A stretch of 64,000 bases of DNA from Prinsepia uniflora (Eukaryota > Streptophyta > Magnoliopsida > Rosales > Rosaceae), in the NCBI GenBank assembly GCA_032719365.1, contig CM064870.1, positions 43,122,194 through 43,186,193 on the forward strand, written 5' to 3'. The notes under the pieces are model-generated. The model was not told the origin of the DNA, ran no database searches, and worked only from the letters and a program-made list of their open reading frames with translations. Both the position numbers and the translations under genes were made by a program. Positions 1-11,200 of the stretch are shown in pieces (the first letter of the stretch is position 1; every line of letters starts with the position of its first letter).

Positions 1-204
1 GTACGTCTGGGTGCAGATAAGTTTTGGTTCTGATTAGTTGGTGTACGAGTGTACACGTGTTGCGAGGTCGATTGTACTTTCTACGGGGTAATGGTGGAAT
101 CAAGATAGTTGGAATTTCGAGAACGAAACTAATTAAGGAGGGAAGAACGGTTGAGATTAGATCGGTTAGAATTTCGAGGAAGAAATTAATTAAGGAGGGA
201 AGGT
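1..204 (+). mobile_element. 3' end of the internal region of a Ty3/gypsy-type LTR element (E1), with polypurine tract
   Basis: This stretch closely resembles the end of the internal region at about 48115-48296. It ends in a purine-rich tract at about 192-203, directly followed by the LTR start TGTAACGACCC at 205. The phrase 'aatttcgagga(a/c)gaaat' just before the tract also precedes the LTR of the complete element at 33.1 kb (minus strand), so the two belong to related families. No convincing protein is encoded. The rest of the element lies outside the window. Confidence 0.8.
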
Positions 205-729
205 TGTAACGACCCGTCCCGAATTTCGAGATTAAATTGGTAACTAATCATGTTTAGTGAGGTTAAATCGGTGATTAGTTGGGCGAAATCGGACGAACGA
301 TGCAAAATGATCGTTTTGCCCCTAGTCGTGGGTAAAACGTTGACTTTTCATTAGGACGCTCAAACGGACTTTGACCAATGATCGTGATGTAGCTTGGGTC
401 GCCACGAGTTCATAGACAGGTGGCACGTTCGATTCCGACGTTCGAGGAAAAAGTTATGACGTTCGGAAGTTTAGGAGCATTTTGGTAATTTTGGTTAAAA
501 TGGGTGAAATGTTGACTTTTTGATCGGGATGTCCGATGGCCGAGGGCCGAGGGCCGAGGACCGTTACGCAGATCGAGACGATACGAATCCATAAACAGGC
601 AGCACGCTGAAATCGGACTTCGAACAGGAATGTTATGGGTCACGGAAGTTCGATTTCACTATGCACGTACTTCGAGGCAGTGATGAGGTGGCTTATTCTG
701 ATTGGACAGATATTTTAAATGGAACCTAT

Positions 730-755
730 GGATGAGTGACAAGTGTCACTCATCC
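730..755. repeat. Perfect 12-bp-arm palindrome in LTR
   Basis: The arms GGATGAGTGACA and TGTCACTCATCC surround a central AG. The same dyad, with zero to a few changes, sits at the same place in other LTRs: about 25535-25560, 48805-48830 and 32594-32611 (8-bp arms with centre CT). It lies in the upstream part of the LTR, so it may be a protein-binding site. Confidence 0.75.
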
Positions 756-1611
756 CATTGACCAATAACCCTAAAATGTGGATCTATACATTAAAATATT
801 ATTATTTCCTTATTTTATAATTTTATCTAATTCTCATCTCAAATATCCACCATTCATCTCACCCATCCCCATCATCCTAGCCATCCAAACTCCCTCTCTC
901 ACACATTATCACCAGCCTTCATCTTTTCTATTTTCCTCACAAACCCAAACCCTCCATTGTTCCATTTCCATGTACACACACATCCGAACACAAATACCCC
1001 ACCTCACCATCTTTGTCGTGTGTACACAACCATGAGGGTGACTGAGATAGTGAGAGACGACGGGAGGTGGCAAGGAAATGACGGCGGCTCACGGTGGTGG
1101 ACACGGCGGGAGGAACCCGCAACGTAAGCTTCGGGTTTGGGCTTAGTTATGGGTTTTTAATGTGGATCGATCGAGTTCATTACTCAAATGGAGTTCCTGA
1201 TGGTCTTAGGAACATTTTGAGATGGAGAAACATGGCTGGGAATGGCCTGAGACATTTGGACCGTGGGGAGGATTTTGGCTGTAAGTTTGCTTGATCGGGG
1301 AGGTAAGTCCTGGACGTTTTTCTTAGTTTTGTTCATTCAAGAAGGGTTCTAAGGACTAGATAAGAGTATAGGAATTAAAAAGGAAGGAAAAGGCCGAAAT
1401 TGGACCAGATATGGCCTTGAACCGGTCCAGACCGGTTCGGCTGGTCCAGTTGCAGGGAAAAACCCGGTTCATGCGTTGGAGAAGATGAACAGTGCCCGGC
1501 GCATGGGTTTCACGCGCAGGAGGTTCAACCGGCGCGTGGGTTTCACGCGCAGGGAGTTCAACCGGCTCGTGGGGGCGCGTGTAAGGTCTGTTGGGGGCTC
1601 GTGGACGTCAA

Positions 1612-4600
1612 AAACCGTGCCCGGTCCTGCTCCCGTCTGACAAGTCAACTAAAGGTCTGAAACTACCCTTCAGTGCTTGCCAGACAAGGGATGTTTGCGC
1701 GGATTTCTGCTGCTGTCACTGCCTCACGATCAGTCCCGAACGTCGTACCACGGCATGGAGGGTCACAAAACAGAAAAGGTGTGAGTGGACAAAAATGATC
1801 TCTTATAAAAACATTTATCAAAATACATTCTTACCCTCCAGTTTTCACAAACTTGCATGCATATCGTAAAACATGAGTAATAGTATGAAATCATTCAAGT
1901 ATGAACAGTGGACCGATAAAACCAAAACATATTTTCCCATGGTCCACAAAACTCATGTTCACCAAATCAGTTCATGTAGTAAAACATCAAATCCCGGCTC
2001 TCAGGCCAAAACATGTGAAAACATAATCACCTGGCCACAAAGACCAAAAACCCGTACTCAATACCAGTACGTCATCACAACAACATCAATCAGCACTAAT
2101 CACCAGTGCACAAGAAATATATCAATCCAATCAATCCGCACTACTCACAAGTGCATAAAATATCACAAATCACATCTGCACTACTCACAAGTGCACAATC
2201 AATCAAACTGCACTACTCACAAGTGCTGCACTACGCGTAGGCCAATATCCAGTCACTCTCTCGGGAACAGACACCTCTGGGCTCAACCCCCTCGGGCTCA
2301 GTCACCTCTGGCCGAACACATCCCCAGGCTCAGACACCTCCGAGTGGTACATCCAGGCTCAGTCTCATCCGAGAAGCTGACTACCATAGGATCAACTCCC
2401 GATCCTACAATCACATCCCCCAAGCTCCGGTCGTCTGGGTAATTCCCCCCAAGCACCGACCGTCTGGGAATATCACAATCACAATGAAAACCATCCCGGG
2501 AATTACATCCCAAAACATTTCAATCAAATCTTATCTTCATACAAAGTCAAGATCGTTCCCAACTGGGTCTCAAGCCCAAAATACCATTTACACATACTTC
2601 TTTAAAATCACCTTTTAAATCAATAAAATAATCCGGAAATCATCATTGACTCACCAACAAAGTCAAAATATCATTTTAGAAATCATTTAAACTCCGTGCC
2701 TAGCCCAAAACATCATTTGCACGTTCCTCGTAAAACGTGCCCGAAAGACTGATTAAAATAATCATAAAATCCCAATAAATCATTAATTTCACAATTTCAC
2801 AAGTGACTCCAAATTCGAGTCAAAATCACTATTCACTTGGGTTCTCATGCCCAAAATAACATTATCACGCAAATCCATGCGTTGCAACCTCCGTTGCCAT
2901 TTTCACGTAAATCCACGAAATTGACCCTTGACTCATTCCCGAGTCACCACATCATTTTTCAATCCATGACTCAATAATCCGAGTCCAAACATTATTTTCA
3001 ATCAATTTCAATCCCGGACTCATAAACCAAGTCCAAACATCATTTTTACCAAATTTCGTAATTTCTCGAAAATCATATAATAATCATAAAACCGAGAAAT
3101 TACCGGATTGAAACATAAATCATACCCAAGCATATAAAATCATATAATAAGGCATTAAAATCATATATGCATGCATCACGGTTAGAAAACAAAGTCCACT
3201 CACACACACCGTCCAAAACGGTCCGTTTCCGAACTGCACGTTTTTCCGTAAAATCTGGAAATCACAACTCCTTGAGACTAGGCCGGACGCGCCCCCACGC
3301 GCCGCCGTGAGTGGCTGCGCGTGTAATCCACGCGCCGCCGTGAGTGCTGCTACAGTGCTCCTTCTTCACCCGTTTGTCTGGTAAACGGGTTGAAAAACCC
3401 GCGATAGAACCCGGTTGAATCTCACCCAATTCGACCTCAAATCGATCCGTTCTTTCCACTGATCCCTTCTAATCCAACTCTAATTAAGTTCTGCAAGTTC
3501 AATTACTCGAATCATGGTCTAAATCCTCACGACTCTCGATTGATCCTTGACGGGTTTCCAATTCGGGTTCACCAATTCCGTCCCTGATTTCCAAATTAAT
3601 TCATAGAGTAAGCATCGTGAGACTGTATTGAATGTTTTTCCAAGATCAATTTGAAGAATTCTTACCTCTAACCCGTTGAACCCAAGCTCGATTTTGAGCT
3701 GCCATGGAAGCTCAGTTCTTCCTCAATCCGACACGGTTTCACTTCGGTTTTGATGCTGGAGGGTTCGTTTTGATCTCAGAAGTCGAATTGAATCCTCAAT
3801 TTCGATCCTCACAGCTCAGAATCTCGAATTCGAAAGTCCCCCAAATTTTCTGAATTTTCGAACCAAAATTCTCCCAGAGACCTCACTGTCACTCGAATCC
3901 CTCTCTCAATTCGGCTTCCTCAGTCTCCCAATTGCACAATGACGAGAGACAGTGGGCTGAAACGGTTTAATTTGGACAATTGGACAAAATGATGAGTTAA
4001 GCCATGATTTAGGGAGAAATGTCAAAAGTGTATATCATTGTGTTTTCCATGATTCCCGTTTCTATGTTATAGCTGGGGCAAAAGAGATGACAAAGTGACA
4101 GATGTCACAATCTGGTAGCAAGAATCAAGGTCAAAAGACCATTTTGCCCTTCGTACGACAAATTACCATTTTGCCCCTAGACATCCGTCACCCGTAACTT
4201 GGTCACCCGAACTCTGTTTCCGACGTGCCGCCTGTCGTTGGATTCGTATCGACGATACCTACGTAACGGTCCTTGGCCCTCGTCCATCGGACCTCCCGAT
4301 CAAAAAGTCAACATTTGGCCCCTAATATGCCAAATTACTAAAATACCCCTCAACTTCCGAACGCCATAACTTTCACCTCGAATGTCGGAATCGAACGTGC
4401 CACCTGTCTATGAACTCGTGACGTCCCGAACTACGTCACAGTCATCGGTCAAAGTCTGTTTGATAGCCCGAACTAAAAGTCAACATTTTGCCCATGCTAG
4501 TGGCAAAACGGTCATTTTGCACGTTTCGTCCGATTTCACTCAACTAATCCCCGATTAGTCATTCTAATTCATAATTAATTAATATTCAATCCCGATATTC

Positions 4601-4616
4601 GGGACGGGTCATTACA
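1612..4616 (-). mobile_element. Nested LTR, inverted, left end truncated (N1)
   Basis: On the minus strand it begins TGTAATGACCCGTCCCG at 4616 and runs to about 1612. There it loses roughly the last 25-30 bases of the usual LTR end; the expected GGGTCCTGTCA is absent. The body shows the family plan in reverse: promoter-like block at 4130-4540, CACGCGC region near 3290-3340, first bracket arm GTGAGTGGAC (plus-strand position about 3194-3205), hairpin array at 2054-2226, second arm near 1781, and the conserved GACGGGAGCAGG (RC at about 1624-1640). No target duplication can be shown because the left junction is deleted. Open frames here (for example 1873-2442) are antisense accidents. Confidence 0.75.
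2054..2226 (-). repeat. Hairpin array of N1 (GCACT/AGTGC type)
   Basis: There are five inverted repeats of about 17 bp: 2054-2070 (GTACT / AGTAC), 2093-2109 (GCACT / AGTGC), 2138-2154, 2177-2195 (TGCACT / AGTGCA) and 2210-2226. Loops are 7 nt: ACTCACA in three, AATCACC and CAATACC in the others. The GTACT/AGTAC unit differs from the rest by a compensatory pair of changes in its stem. Confidence 0.8.
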
Positions 4617-5310
4617 GATTAACTCGGGCATGAGGCCCAATTGTTTTGGAAATCTCGGACTTGAAGTCCATTTGAGTTACGTAATCGGGTCGGGGGCCCA
4701 ATTGCTTTATGAAATCGGGCCAGAGGACCAGTTGGTTATGAAATCGGGCTGAGACCCATTTGAGTTATATAATCGGGCCAGGGGCCCATTTGATTTACTA
4801 AATCGGGCCATGGGCCCAGTTGATTTACCAAATCGGGTTGTGGGCCCAGTTGATTTACGGAATCGGGCATGAGACCCAGTTGGTTTATAAATGTGATTTC
4901 GGGTCGGGGACCCTAAATGGATTTGAATAAGTGGTTTTGGATTGGAGGAATTAGATGTTTGGACTTGTGATGGTTTTATGGAAATTCCGGGCAGGGCCCT
5001 TGAGATGTTTTGAAATGATTTGATAAACTATTTTCCATAAACCATCTTGATACGAGGATTTGGTGATGGTCTCCTCCAGGTGTCTGGGACACTAGGGAAG
5101 TCACCGCGCATTGCCTGCGAGGGGTCATTATACGGAGCTACTGGACCGTATGATGACTCAGGAGCAGGATTGCTATGATTGGACATCTGGGATGTCAGAG
5201 ATATGGACCTGGTGAGACCCCAGGCAACACGCGTTGCTTATACCGTGAGATATGACGTCTGGGACACTAGGCATCTAGGATGCCCAGGATGGTTTAAACA
5301 TGTTTTCTTG
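4617..5310 (+). repeat. Hairpin arrays of the E1 LTR (GGGCC and GACGTC types)
   Basis: From 4617 to about 5000, units of about 30 bp each carry a small dyad such as GGGCC/GGCCC with a 3-nt spacer, followed by 'agttgatttac'. From about 5090 to 5290 a second class follows: GTGTC-tgg-GACAC, GACATC-tgg-GATGTC and GCATC-tag-GATGC. The array begins directly at the junction with the nested LTR. Confidence 0.7.
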
Positions 5311-5762
5311 AATGGTATTTATGGTTATGGTTTTGGACGGTAGCCCACTTGGTGTTGAACTTTGGTTTTACGATTTTGGGCTGAGTTCCCACATTTGGTT
5401 TTGAGCCATGCTTTCTGGGCTAAGGCTCTAACAGTTGTTTTTAGTAAATAGTTTACTTACTGGTTTTCGATGCATGCATATGTTTTAATGAAGGGCATAA
5501 ATATCTTTGTGAAATGTGTTTTATGAACTTATTTATTTTTGTCCACGCACAGCCTTTGTTGTTTTTAATGCCCTTCAGGTTGATCACGGATACGACTGCA
5601 GCAGAGACTGGGACATTGCATGCCTCCTCCATCGATCCTTGCGCACTCTAGAAGCTCGTTGGGGCAGTGGCTTTAGGTTATCCCTTGTCTGACACTTCAT
5701 GTCAGACGGGAGCATAACACATCCCACGGTAATCCCGGGGGGGATTGGGATGGGTCGTGTCA

Positions 5763-6391
5763 GCGTCACTCACCATGCCTCGACTTGTCGATGAAACCAC
5801 GGAACACTCTCGACTTTGCCCAATACCCTCCTCGCTGCTGCATATCTTCGTTCTTTCATGCAGGATCCTCTCGACTGCTACCCTAATTCACCCGTCCTCC
5901 TCGTTGCTACCCACGACCTTCTCGACTTGTCATGCCTCATGAGCTATTCGCATGTTCTTTAATTATACCTGCCACCGGTTGCACCTATATTTTCTCTCAA
6001 ATTCCCATTTTGCAAGTAGTATTTTTTATTTTGTTTTTTGACACCGCACTAAAACCGGTGTTATACTGTAACCATTCCCGATAAAATGATCGGCACAAAC
6101 ACATTATCATATTTCATGAAAGACCTCAATCCAATTATTATATTTTAATAATTCATTTTCAAATATGATCATATAATTGTCAGTTCATAAACACTAAATT
6201 TTTTTTTATGAATAATTCAAAAACAAATATATAAGAATGAATTATCTAATTCATGTTTCAGGATTTGAACCAATCAATCAAAATAAATAATTCATAAATA
6301 CATATAATTAGGGTAGGACAACTGATAGATTTACAATTAGAGTCATCAAAAAGAAACAATTACAATTAGTTTGTTTATTGGTGTTACTGTA
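5763..6391. other. Intergenic, no gene recognised
   Basis: This lies between the end of the E1 LTR and the F-box gene. The first 180 bases are C-rich with several 'ctcgact' and 'cctcctcg' repeats that I do not recognise. From about 6000 it is AT-rich and should contain the 3' UTR of the minus-strand F-box gene. No convincing coding frame or RNA gene is visible. Confidence 0.5.
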
Positions 6392-7651
6392 TCAGCTCTC
6401 AACTGAAACACAGGCGGCGCGTGTAATAACATCTGGCAAATCCGGTGCTCGGCTCCAGTCTCCAGCTACCGTATTGTAGACCAAAACCAATCCGATTCTC
6501 CCACTGCAAGTCGTCCGCAGCTGCACCAGCACAACAGTGTTTCCCACCCCAACACAACTATACCTCACCCTCACCCTGCTCTCCACTCTAAAATGCGCCG
6601 CTACTGGTGGGCTCCTTATCCTGCACCACTCCCCATATCCACCACCACCACCACTTAATTCACCTTTCCTACCACCACCACGCTTCACCAGCTTGAATCT
6701 CCAAAAAGATAGCTCCACTGCGTGGCTTGCTAGCACGTAGACATCACCCTCCGACCCCGCCGCGCACGCCGCCACTATACAACCTCCCCCTGGCACCCAT
6801 CGGCTCCTCAACCAGCGACGCCCCTCCACCTCGTACAAGTCGATCGACCCTGCGTATACGTGCGCCGCCTCACCTCCGGACGCGCCTATTTTCAGGCCCC
6901 CGATCACGCAGAGTATTCCCCCCATGGAGGAGGCTCCGATGCATCCGTACCGCCTCCTCGGCACGTGTGATACGACGCTCCAGCTGTCAGATTCCGGATC
7001 GTATTCCTCCACCTCTGTGGCTCTAGGTCCTCCGCCGGCAACGTAGATCTTTCCGGAGACCACGGCCGCTGCGAACTTCTTTCGGGGGAAGATCATCGGG
7101 GACCTGTCAGTGACGGCGCCGGTCCATGTGTCGTAGCGTATGGTTGCGGTGCGACCAATGATGTAGATTGTGGGTCCGATGGCGCAAAGGCGGGCGTGGG
7201 AGAGTAAACTGTGGAAGGCGGTGGTCGGCAGGGCGGCGTCGTTTGAGTGGAAGACGGAGACCTTCCAGAGAGTGAGGGAGGAGTGGAAGCGGAGAGTTGC
7301 GGCGAAGAGGGTTGACTGTGAGGAAGCGGAGAGGGCGAAGAGGGCATGATGGAGAAGGCCGTGGAGGCGGCGGAGGTGGGAGAAAGCAGGGGAGTGGAGG
7401 AGGTGAGCCCACCTTCTGCAGACTTGGGAGAGAATGGGAATGATGGAGGCTGGGACTCGGGCGAGGCATTCCAAGACGATGTCGTCTGGGAGAGAAGAGA
7501 AAGAGATGCGTTGATCTGGATCTGAAGGTGAGGATTTGTTGTTGGCATTCACAGTGATTATTGGAGTAGTGGTATGTGAATGTGGGGTGGGGAAGCAGGA
7601 TTTCATGAGCCATGAGAATTGACGGGAGTTGCAGCTCTCTCTCTCCCCCAT
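6392..7651 (-). CDS. F-box/kelch-repeat protein, single exon
   Basis: This 419-residue ORF starts at ATG 7651 and stops with TGA at 6392-6394. Residues about 50-95 form an F-box: SSLPDDIVLECLARVP, then a VCRRWAHLL segment, the SKP1-binding type. Residues about 155-250 and beyond are kelch-like, with IYIIGR, KIYVAGGG followed by EEYDPESDSWS, and ILCVIGG. The C-terminal half keeps blade-like segments (SIDLYEVEGRRW, VLVYNTVAGDWSRAPDLP). Known members act as substrate receptors of SCF ubiquitin ligases; the target here cannot be read from sequence. A glycine-rich insert lies near residue 325-345. The gene lies downstream of CSI1 on the same strand, about 0.3 kb beyond the probable CSI1 3' end. 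A later in-frame Met at residue 16 is an alternative start. Confidence 0.9.
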   Translation of the reverse strand: MGERESCNSRQFSWLMKSCFPTPHSHTTTPIITVNANNKSSPSDPDQRISFSSLPDDIVLECLARVPASIIPILSQVCRRWAHLLHSPAFSHLRRLHGLLHHALFALSASSQSTLFAATLRFHSSLTLWKVSVFHSNDAALPTTAFHSLLSHARLCAIGPTIYIIGRTATIRYDTWTGAVTDRSPMIFPRKKFAAAVVSGKIYVAGGGPRATEVEEYDPESDSWSVVSHVPRRRYGCIGASSMGGILCVIGGLKIGASGGEAAHVYAGSIDLYEVEGRRWLRSRWVPGGGCIVAACAAGSEGDVYVLASHAVELSFWRFKLVKRGGGRKGELSGGGGGYGEWCRIRSPPVAAHFRVESRVRVRYSCVGVGNTVVLVQLRTTCSGRIGLVLVYNTVAGDWSRAPDLPDVITRAACVSVES

Positions 7652-7975
7652 TGAACAAGACAGCAGAGTCTGGGGAATGGGGGTTTTGGTTTTAAGTTAT
7701 AATGCAAGGAAGAAGACGACTTGGACTGCCGTCAACTGTGGGGAGTGGAGATAAACAGAGGGACGATTGCTTCCATTGCTGACCAGAAGGACATCAAATT
7801 CAACCCTCTGAAAAATATTTGGATGAAATTCCTCTCTTGTTGCTACTTGTGTAAGGCTTCGCTGACTGCTCTGTGTTTTTTATGGTCTGCCACATGCCAA
7901 CACGTGAGGCCAACATTTTATAATTGAAGGGTCAGATTTTGGCTAAGTTCGGATGACATCAAAAAGGTATGAAGC
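7652..7975 (-). promoter_or_regulatory. Probable promoter and 5' leader of the F-box gene
   Basis: These 324 bases separate the F-box start codon from the probable end of CSI1. On the minus strand an AT-rich TATA-like stretch (CATTATAACT, about 7696-7705) lies some 45 bases before the ATG. The assignment rests on position only. Confidence 0.35.
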
Positions 7976-8253
7976 GACCCAAAACCCATAAACAGCTTTA
8001 TTATTTCCTCTGAACATCGGCAAAGCACACAAGAAAGTTACATCTTTCCCACAAAAGAACACATTCACAAATCACTACTTACTGGAGGATTGTTGACAAA
8101 AACCAAAATCTTTGGGATATTATGTACACCGACATCATAAATAAACCATGATAAAGAAAAAATATAAAATAAAATAAAATCCCTCTTTCAACATGTTTTG
8201 TTTTCCCCTAATCATTCATCTGCAGAATAACAAAAACTCAATATGGGTTGTTG
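7976..8253 (-). other. Probable CSI1 3' UTR
   Basis: This is non-coding sequence after the CSI1 stop codon (8254-8256). On the minus strand an AATAAA polyadenylation signal lies at about 7998-8003, with AT-rich sequence before it. The exact cleavage site is not determined. Confidence 0.45.
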
Positions 8254-11200
8254 TTACTTGTTAGACCACTGGAACTCTATTTCTAAATTCCGCGAGGGCC
8301 CACTTTTGCTTTCCGGCAACAGAGTGTACTCCCCGGCGACTGCTCCCAGCATAACCACCCGATCAATCTGGATGGTTACTTTTCCAAATGAACTCTGTCA
8401 ATATATGAAAACAGAATTGGTCAAATTGAAAACTAGATAGAGTAAAGTGAAGTGTTTCTGTGTTGGCAATTTATTCGTTCACTTACCTTTCCCATTTTAC
8501 TTTTGTTCTTGCAAGATATATGCAGCTTCTGGCCTTTCGGGGGACTCTCAAAGGACCATGAAAAGCTTTCATCCCATTCTGGATTAGGGCCAGTTGAAAC
8601 TACCTGAAAATTACAGAAGTCATGGTGAGAAGTCAAAATGGCACCGATATCACTGGCGACAGAGAAAATCACGATGGGCAAATCTATATCCCTGAAAGCA
8701 CAATTGATATTTTTCCAATAATATATGGAATTATGTACCCAGTTTCAATAATCCTTTTGTTGTTCCAATAACTATGGACGTACGTTTCATACATCCACAG
8801 TAACTGACCCACAATTTAGGACAGATCATAATCCTTTTGTTGTACCGTAGCCATTCCAACCAACCAGGAAGATGTCCCAAATTAGCCAACTACAATTATA
8901 TTCTCAAACAAGTTGTGGCAGCACGAGCCAAATGCATGCCAAATACTTCCTCAATGTTTGTTTAGGTAATGCATCTGCAATAATACTCTAGAAATAAATT
9001 TCATTTAGTCACTACGTTTTGCATTGCAGTAACTCTTTTCAGCAGAGGATAATTATACTACTCGACATACCACTGAAAGTAATGCTGAATGGAGTATAAA
9101 TATTGAAGAGAAAATAATAGAGAAGAAAAAAGTAGAAAAGGGAGAGAATAACAATATAAGTTAGTGGATAGCAGCACAATTTTTGGCATTTTACCTTAGT
9201 TTGCCTCGGTGGAGTATTCCCCAGTGTAATCTTGCAATAAACACTAGGGTTTCCCACTGACTGCTTCATATTGTTTCCACGCTTGATTATGACCACCAAT
9301 GTCCCTGGCAAACATTGTAACAAAAACTCTGTCTTCTCCTGAAAACGAGGTGGGCCAGACTGAATTAAGTATTGCAGCAAGGGGATTGCATCAGCAGCAG
9401 CAATTGACTGAGCCCTAGAAATTTCAGCTGGGCATGCTGACCAAGCTTGCCTAAGAAGAAACAGTGCATCCAAGGCAGCTTCTTGAGTTGCCTCTGATCC
9501 TGTCTTGAGGGATGTAACAAGGTGAGGAATGCTTAGTGTTGCAGGTTCTGTGGCTCTAAGACGTGGGAAATTGCTAAAAAGAGAATTCAGAGCTTTCAGA
9601 TACTCCTCATTCACAGTTCCAGTTGCCCATAAATCCTTTTCAATAGCAGCTATGAGACCACAAAAATCGTTATTAGAATAGCTGTAAAACAAACTATGTA
9701 TTAACCCAAAAAGATTAATATAACACTTCAACAAAAAGAAAAAAACTATCTGAATTGTCTGAATACTTATTCATTGATGTTAACCTAGGAGTTCTACCAT
9801 GGCGAACATTGTATATCATCATTTGCACGTTTTAACAAAAAATGAAACTAAAAGAACCATAACTCATTAGATAGCTCAAAGAAGATGTTGCATAAGCCAA
9901 AAATAACTTACCAGTAATGGCCCTTACTGTCTCACTAGAAGCATACTCTTGAATAGTATGATTTGAAAAAAGAAGTTTAACAAACATTGCAGCTTGAATG
10001 GATGTATCTGGATCACTTGAACCAATCAGATCCAACACAACCTGAACACCACCAGCCTCAGCAACTGCTCTTTTATTCGATCGACTGTACATCACAAGGT
10101 TTTGCAAAGCACATATTGCTACAACCTTCATTTCTTCTGTAGGTTGTTCTTCAAGCACGTTTACTAGTGCGCGACAAGCTGAAACAGCATCAGTACTTCG
10201 AGCAAGGCCTTCATTCTGGAATAGATCACCAAGAGCTAGAGTTGCTAGTAACCTCGCTTGCTGAGCTTGGGTTTGCGGATCCAAGAGGTACTGGGACAAT
10301 GGTAATATGGCAGACTTGGTAGCCTTAGTTTCTCTGATCTTCACATTGTTCAACAATACTTCCAACAGCCTTGCAGCTGTTTCTTCACACTGATGAGATC
10401 TAAGAAGATCCAAGAGAGCCTCTAAGGCACCACTTTCAGCCATTGCTTCTGCGCTGGTTGCATCATCACTTTCCAGTACCAGAAGAGCATTCAGTGCGCC
10501 GACTACTGTGCCTTCTGAGCCAGAACGAAGGAGCCTTACCAACACAGCAACGGGCACTTCCAAATAAAATTCAGAGCTAAACTGCAGAATGCTTGATAAA
10601 ACAGAAGCAGCTGATTCCCACAAGGCATGAGGAAGAGATGGATCTGCCTGTAATATCACCTTGGACAGTTCACTGACACCACCCTCTTTTGCAATTTCAT
10701 TCGGCCATATTAGCGCAATACTAACAAGGGCCTTTACAGCTCTCTGCTGTAGTATGTGTATGCCAGAGCCAAGAACCCGTATGAGAGGACCGATCACTTG
10801 CTGAGTCACAGAATCCTTTTGAAGTTGTTCTTCAAACAGTAAATGTGATAGAAGCTCAGCAGCCAACTGTTGAACTGCAGGAGCAGGAGAATCAAGTAGG
10901 GGGATAATTGGTTCAACAGCTTGGTGAGATGTCAGCCTATAGTCAGAACGGCACTGTGGATGCTCAAGAATGTTGACAAGAACCTGTAGTGCACTATGTT
11001 GCCCATCAGGTCCAAACTGTGGTCTTGTTAGCAGCATAAAAAGGGGCTCAACCACTTTTGAAGCAGAAGGTCCCTTAGCGATGCTTGCATTGTTGGTCAA
11101 TATTCGGAGCAGTTCTGCAAACGCAGCACAGAGAAAATCGGGTGCTTCATGGAAGATGTCGAGTATGCTTTCAATTACTCCAGCTTTCACCATTTCCAAC

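Larger units (their letters stand above)
205..5762 (+). mobile_element. 3' LTR of element E1 (P subfamily), interrupted by a nested inverted LTR
   Basis: The LTR starts TGTAACGACCCGTCCC at 205 and ends GGGTCGTGTCA at 5762. It is split by an inverted LTR at about 1612-4616. The left part holds the shared promoter-like block (about 290-500), a perfect palindrome at 730-755 and GC-rich CACGCGC palindromes at 1498-1580. The right part (4617-5762) holds hairpin arrays, the conserved 'gtccacgcacagcc' region near 5540 and the conserved tail with GACGGGAGCA. About 500 bp present between these parts in the sister LTR at 25028-28160 (its 26385-26910) is missing here. The loss was probably coupled to truncation of the nested copy. 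The 5' LTR is outside the window, so no target duplication can be tested. Confidence 0.8.

Noticed and set aside
1873..2442. A 189-codon open frame with ATG.
   Set aside because: It crosses the hairpin array of the inverted LTR N1, has biased His/Ser/Thr composition and no domain.
5960..6080. Possible CACTA-type transposon remnant (cactaaaaccggtgtta and gcaagtagta).
   Set aside because: No matching inverted termini or 3-bp target duplication could be found.
6537..7026. Plus-strand open frames and extra minus-strand frames over the F-box gene.
   Set aside because: They are shadows of the GC-rich F-box/kelch reading frame, proline- and arginine-rich with no domain.
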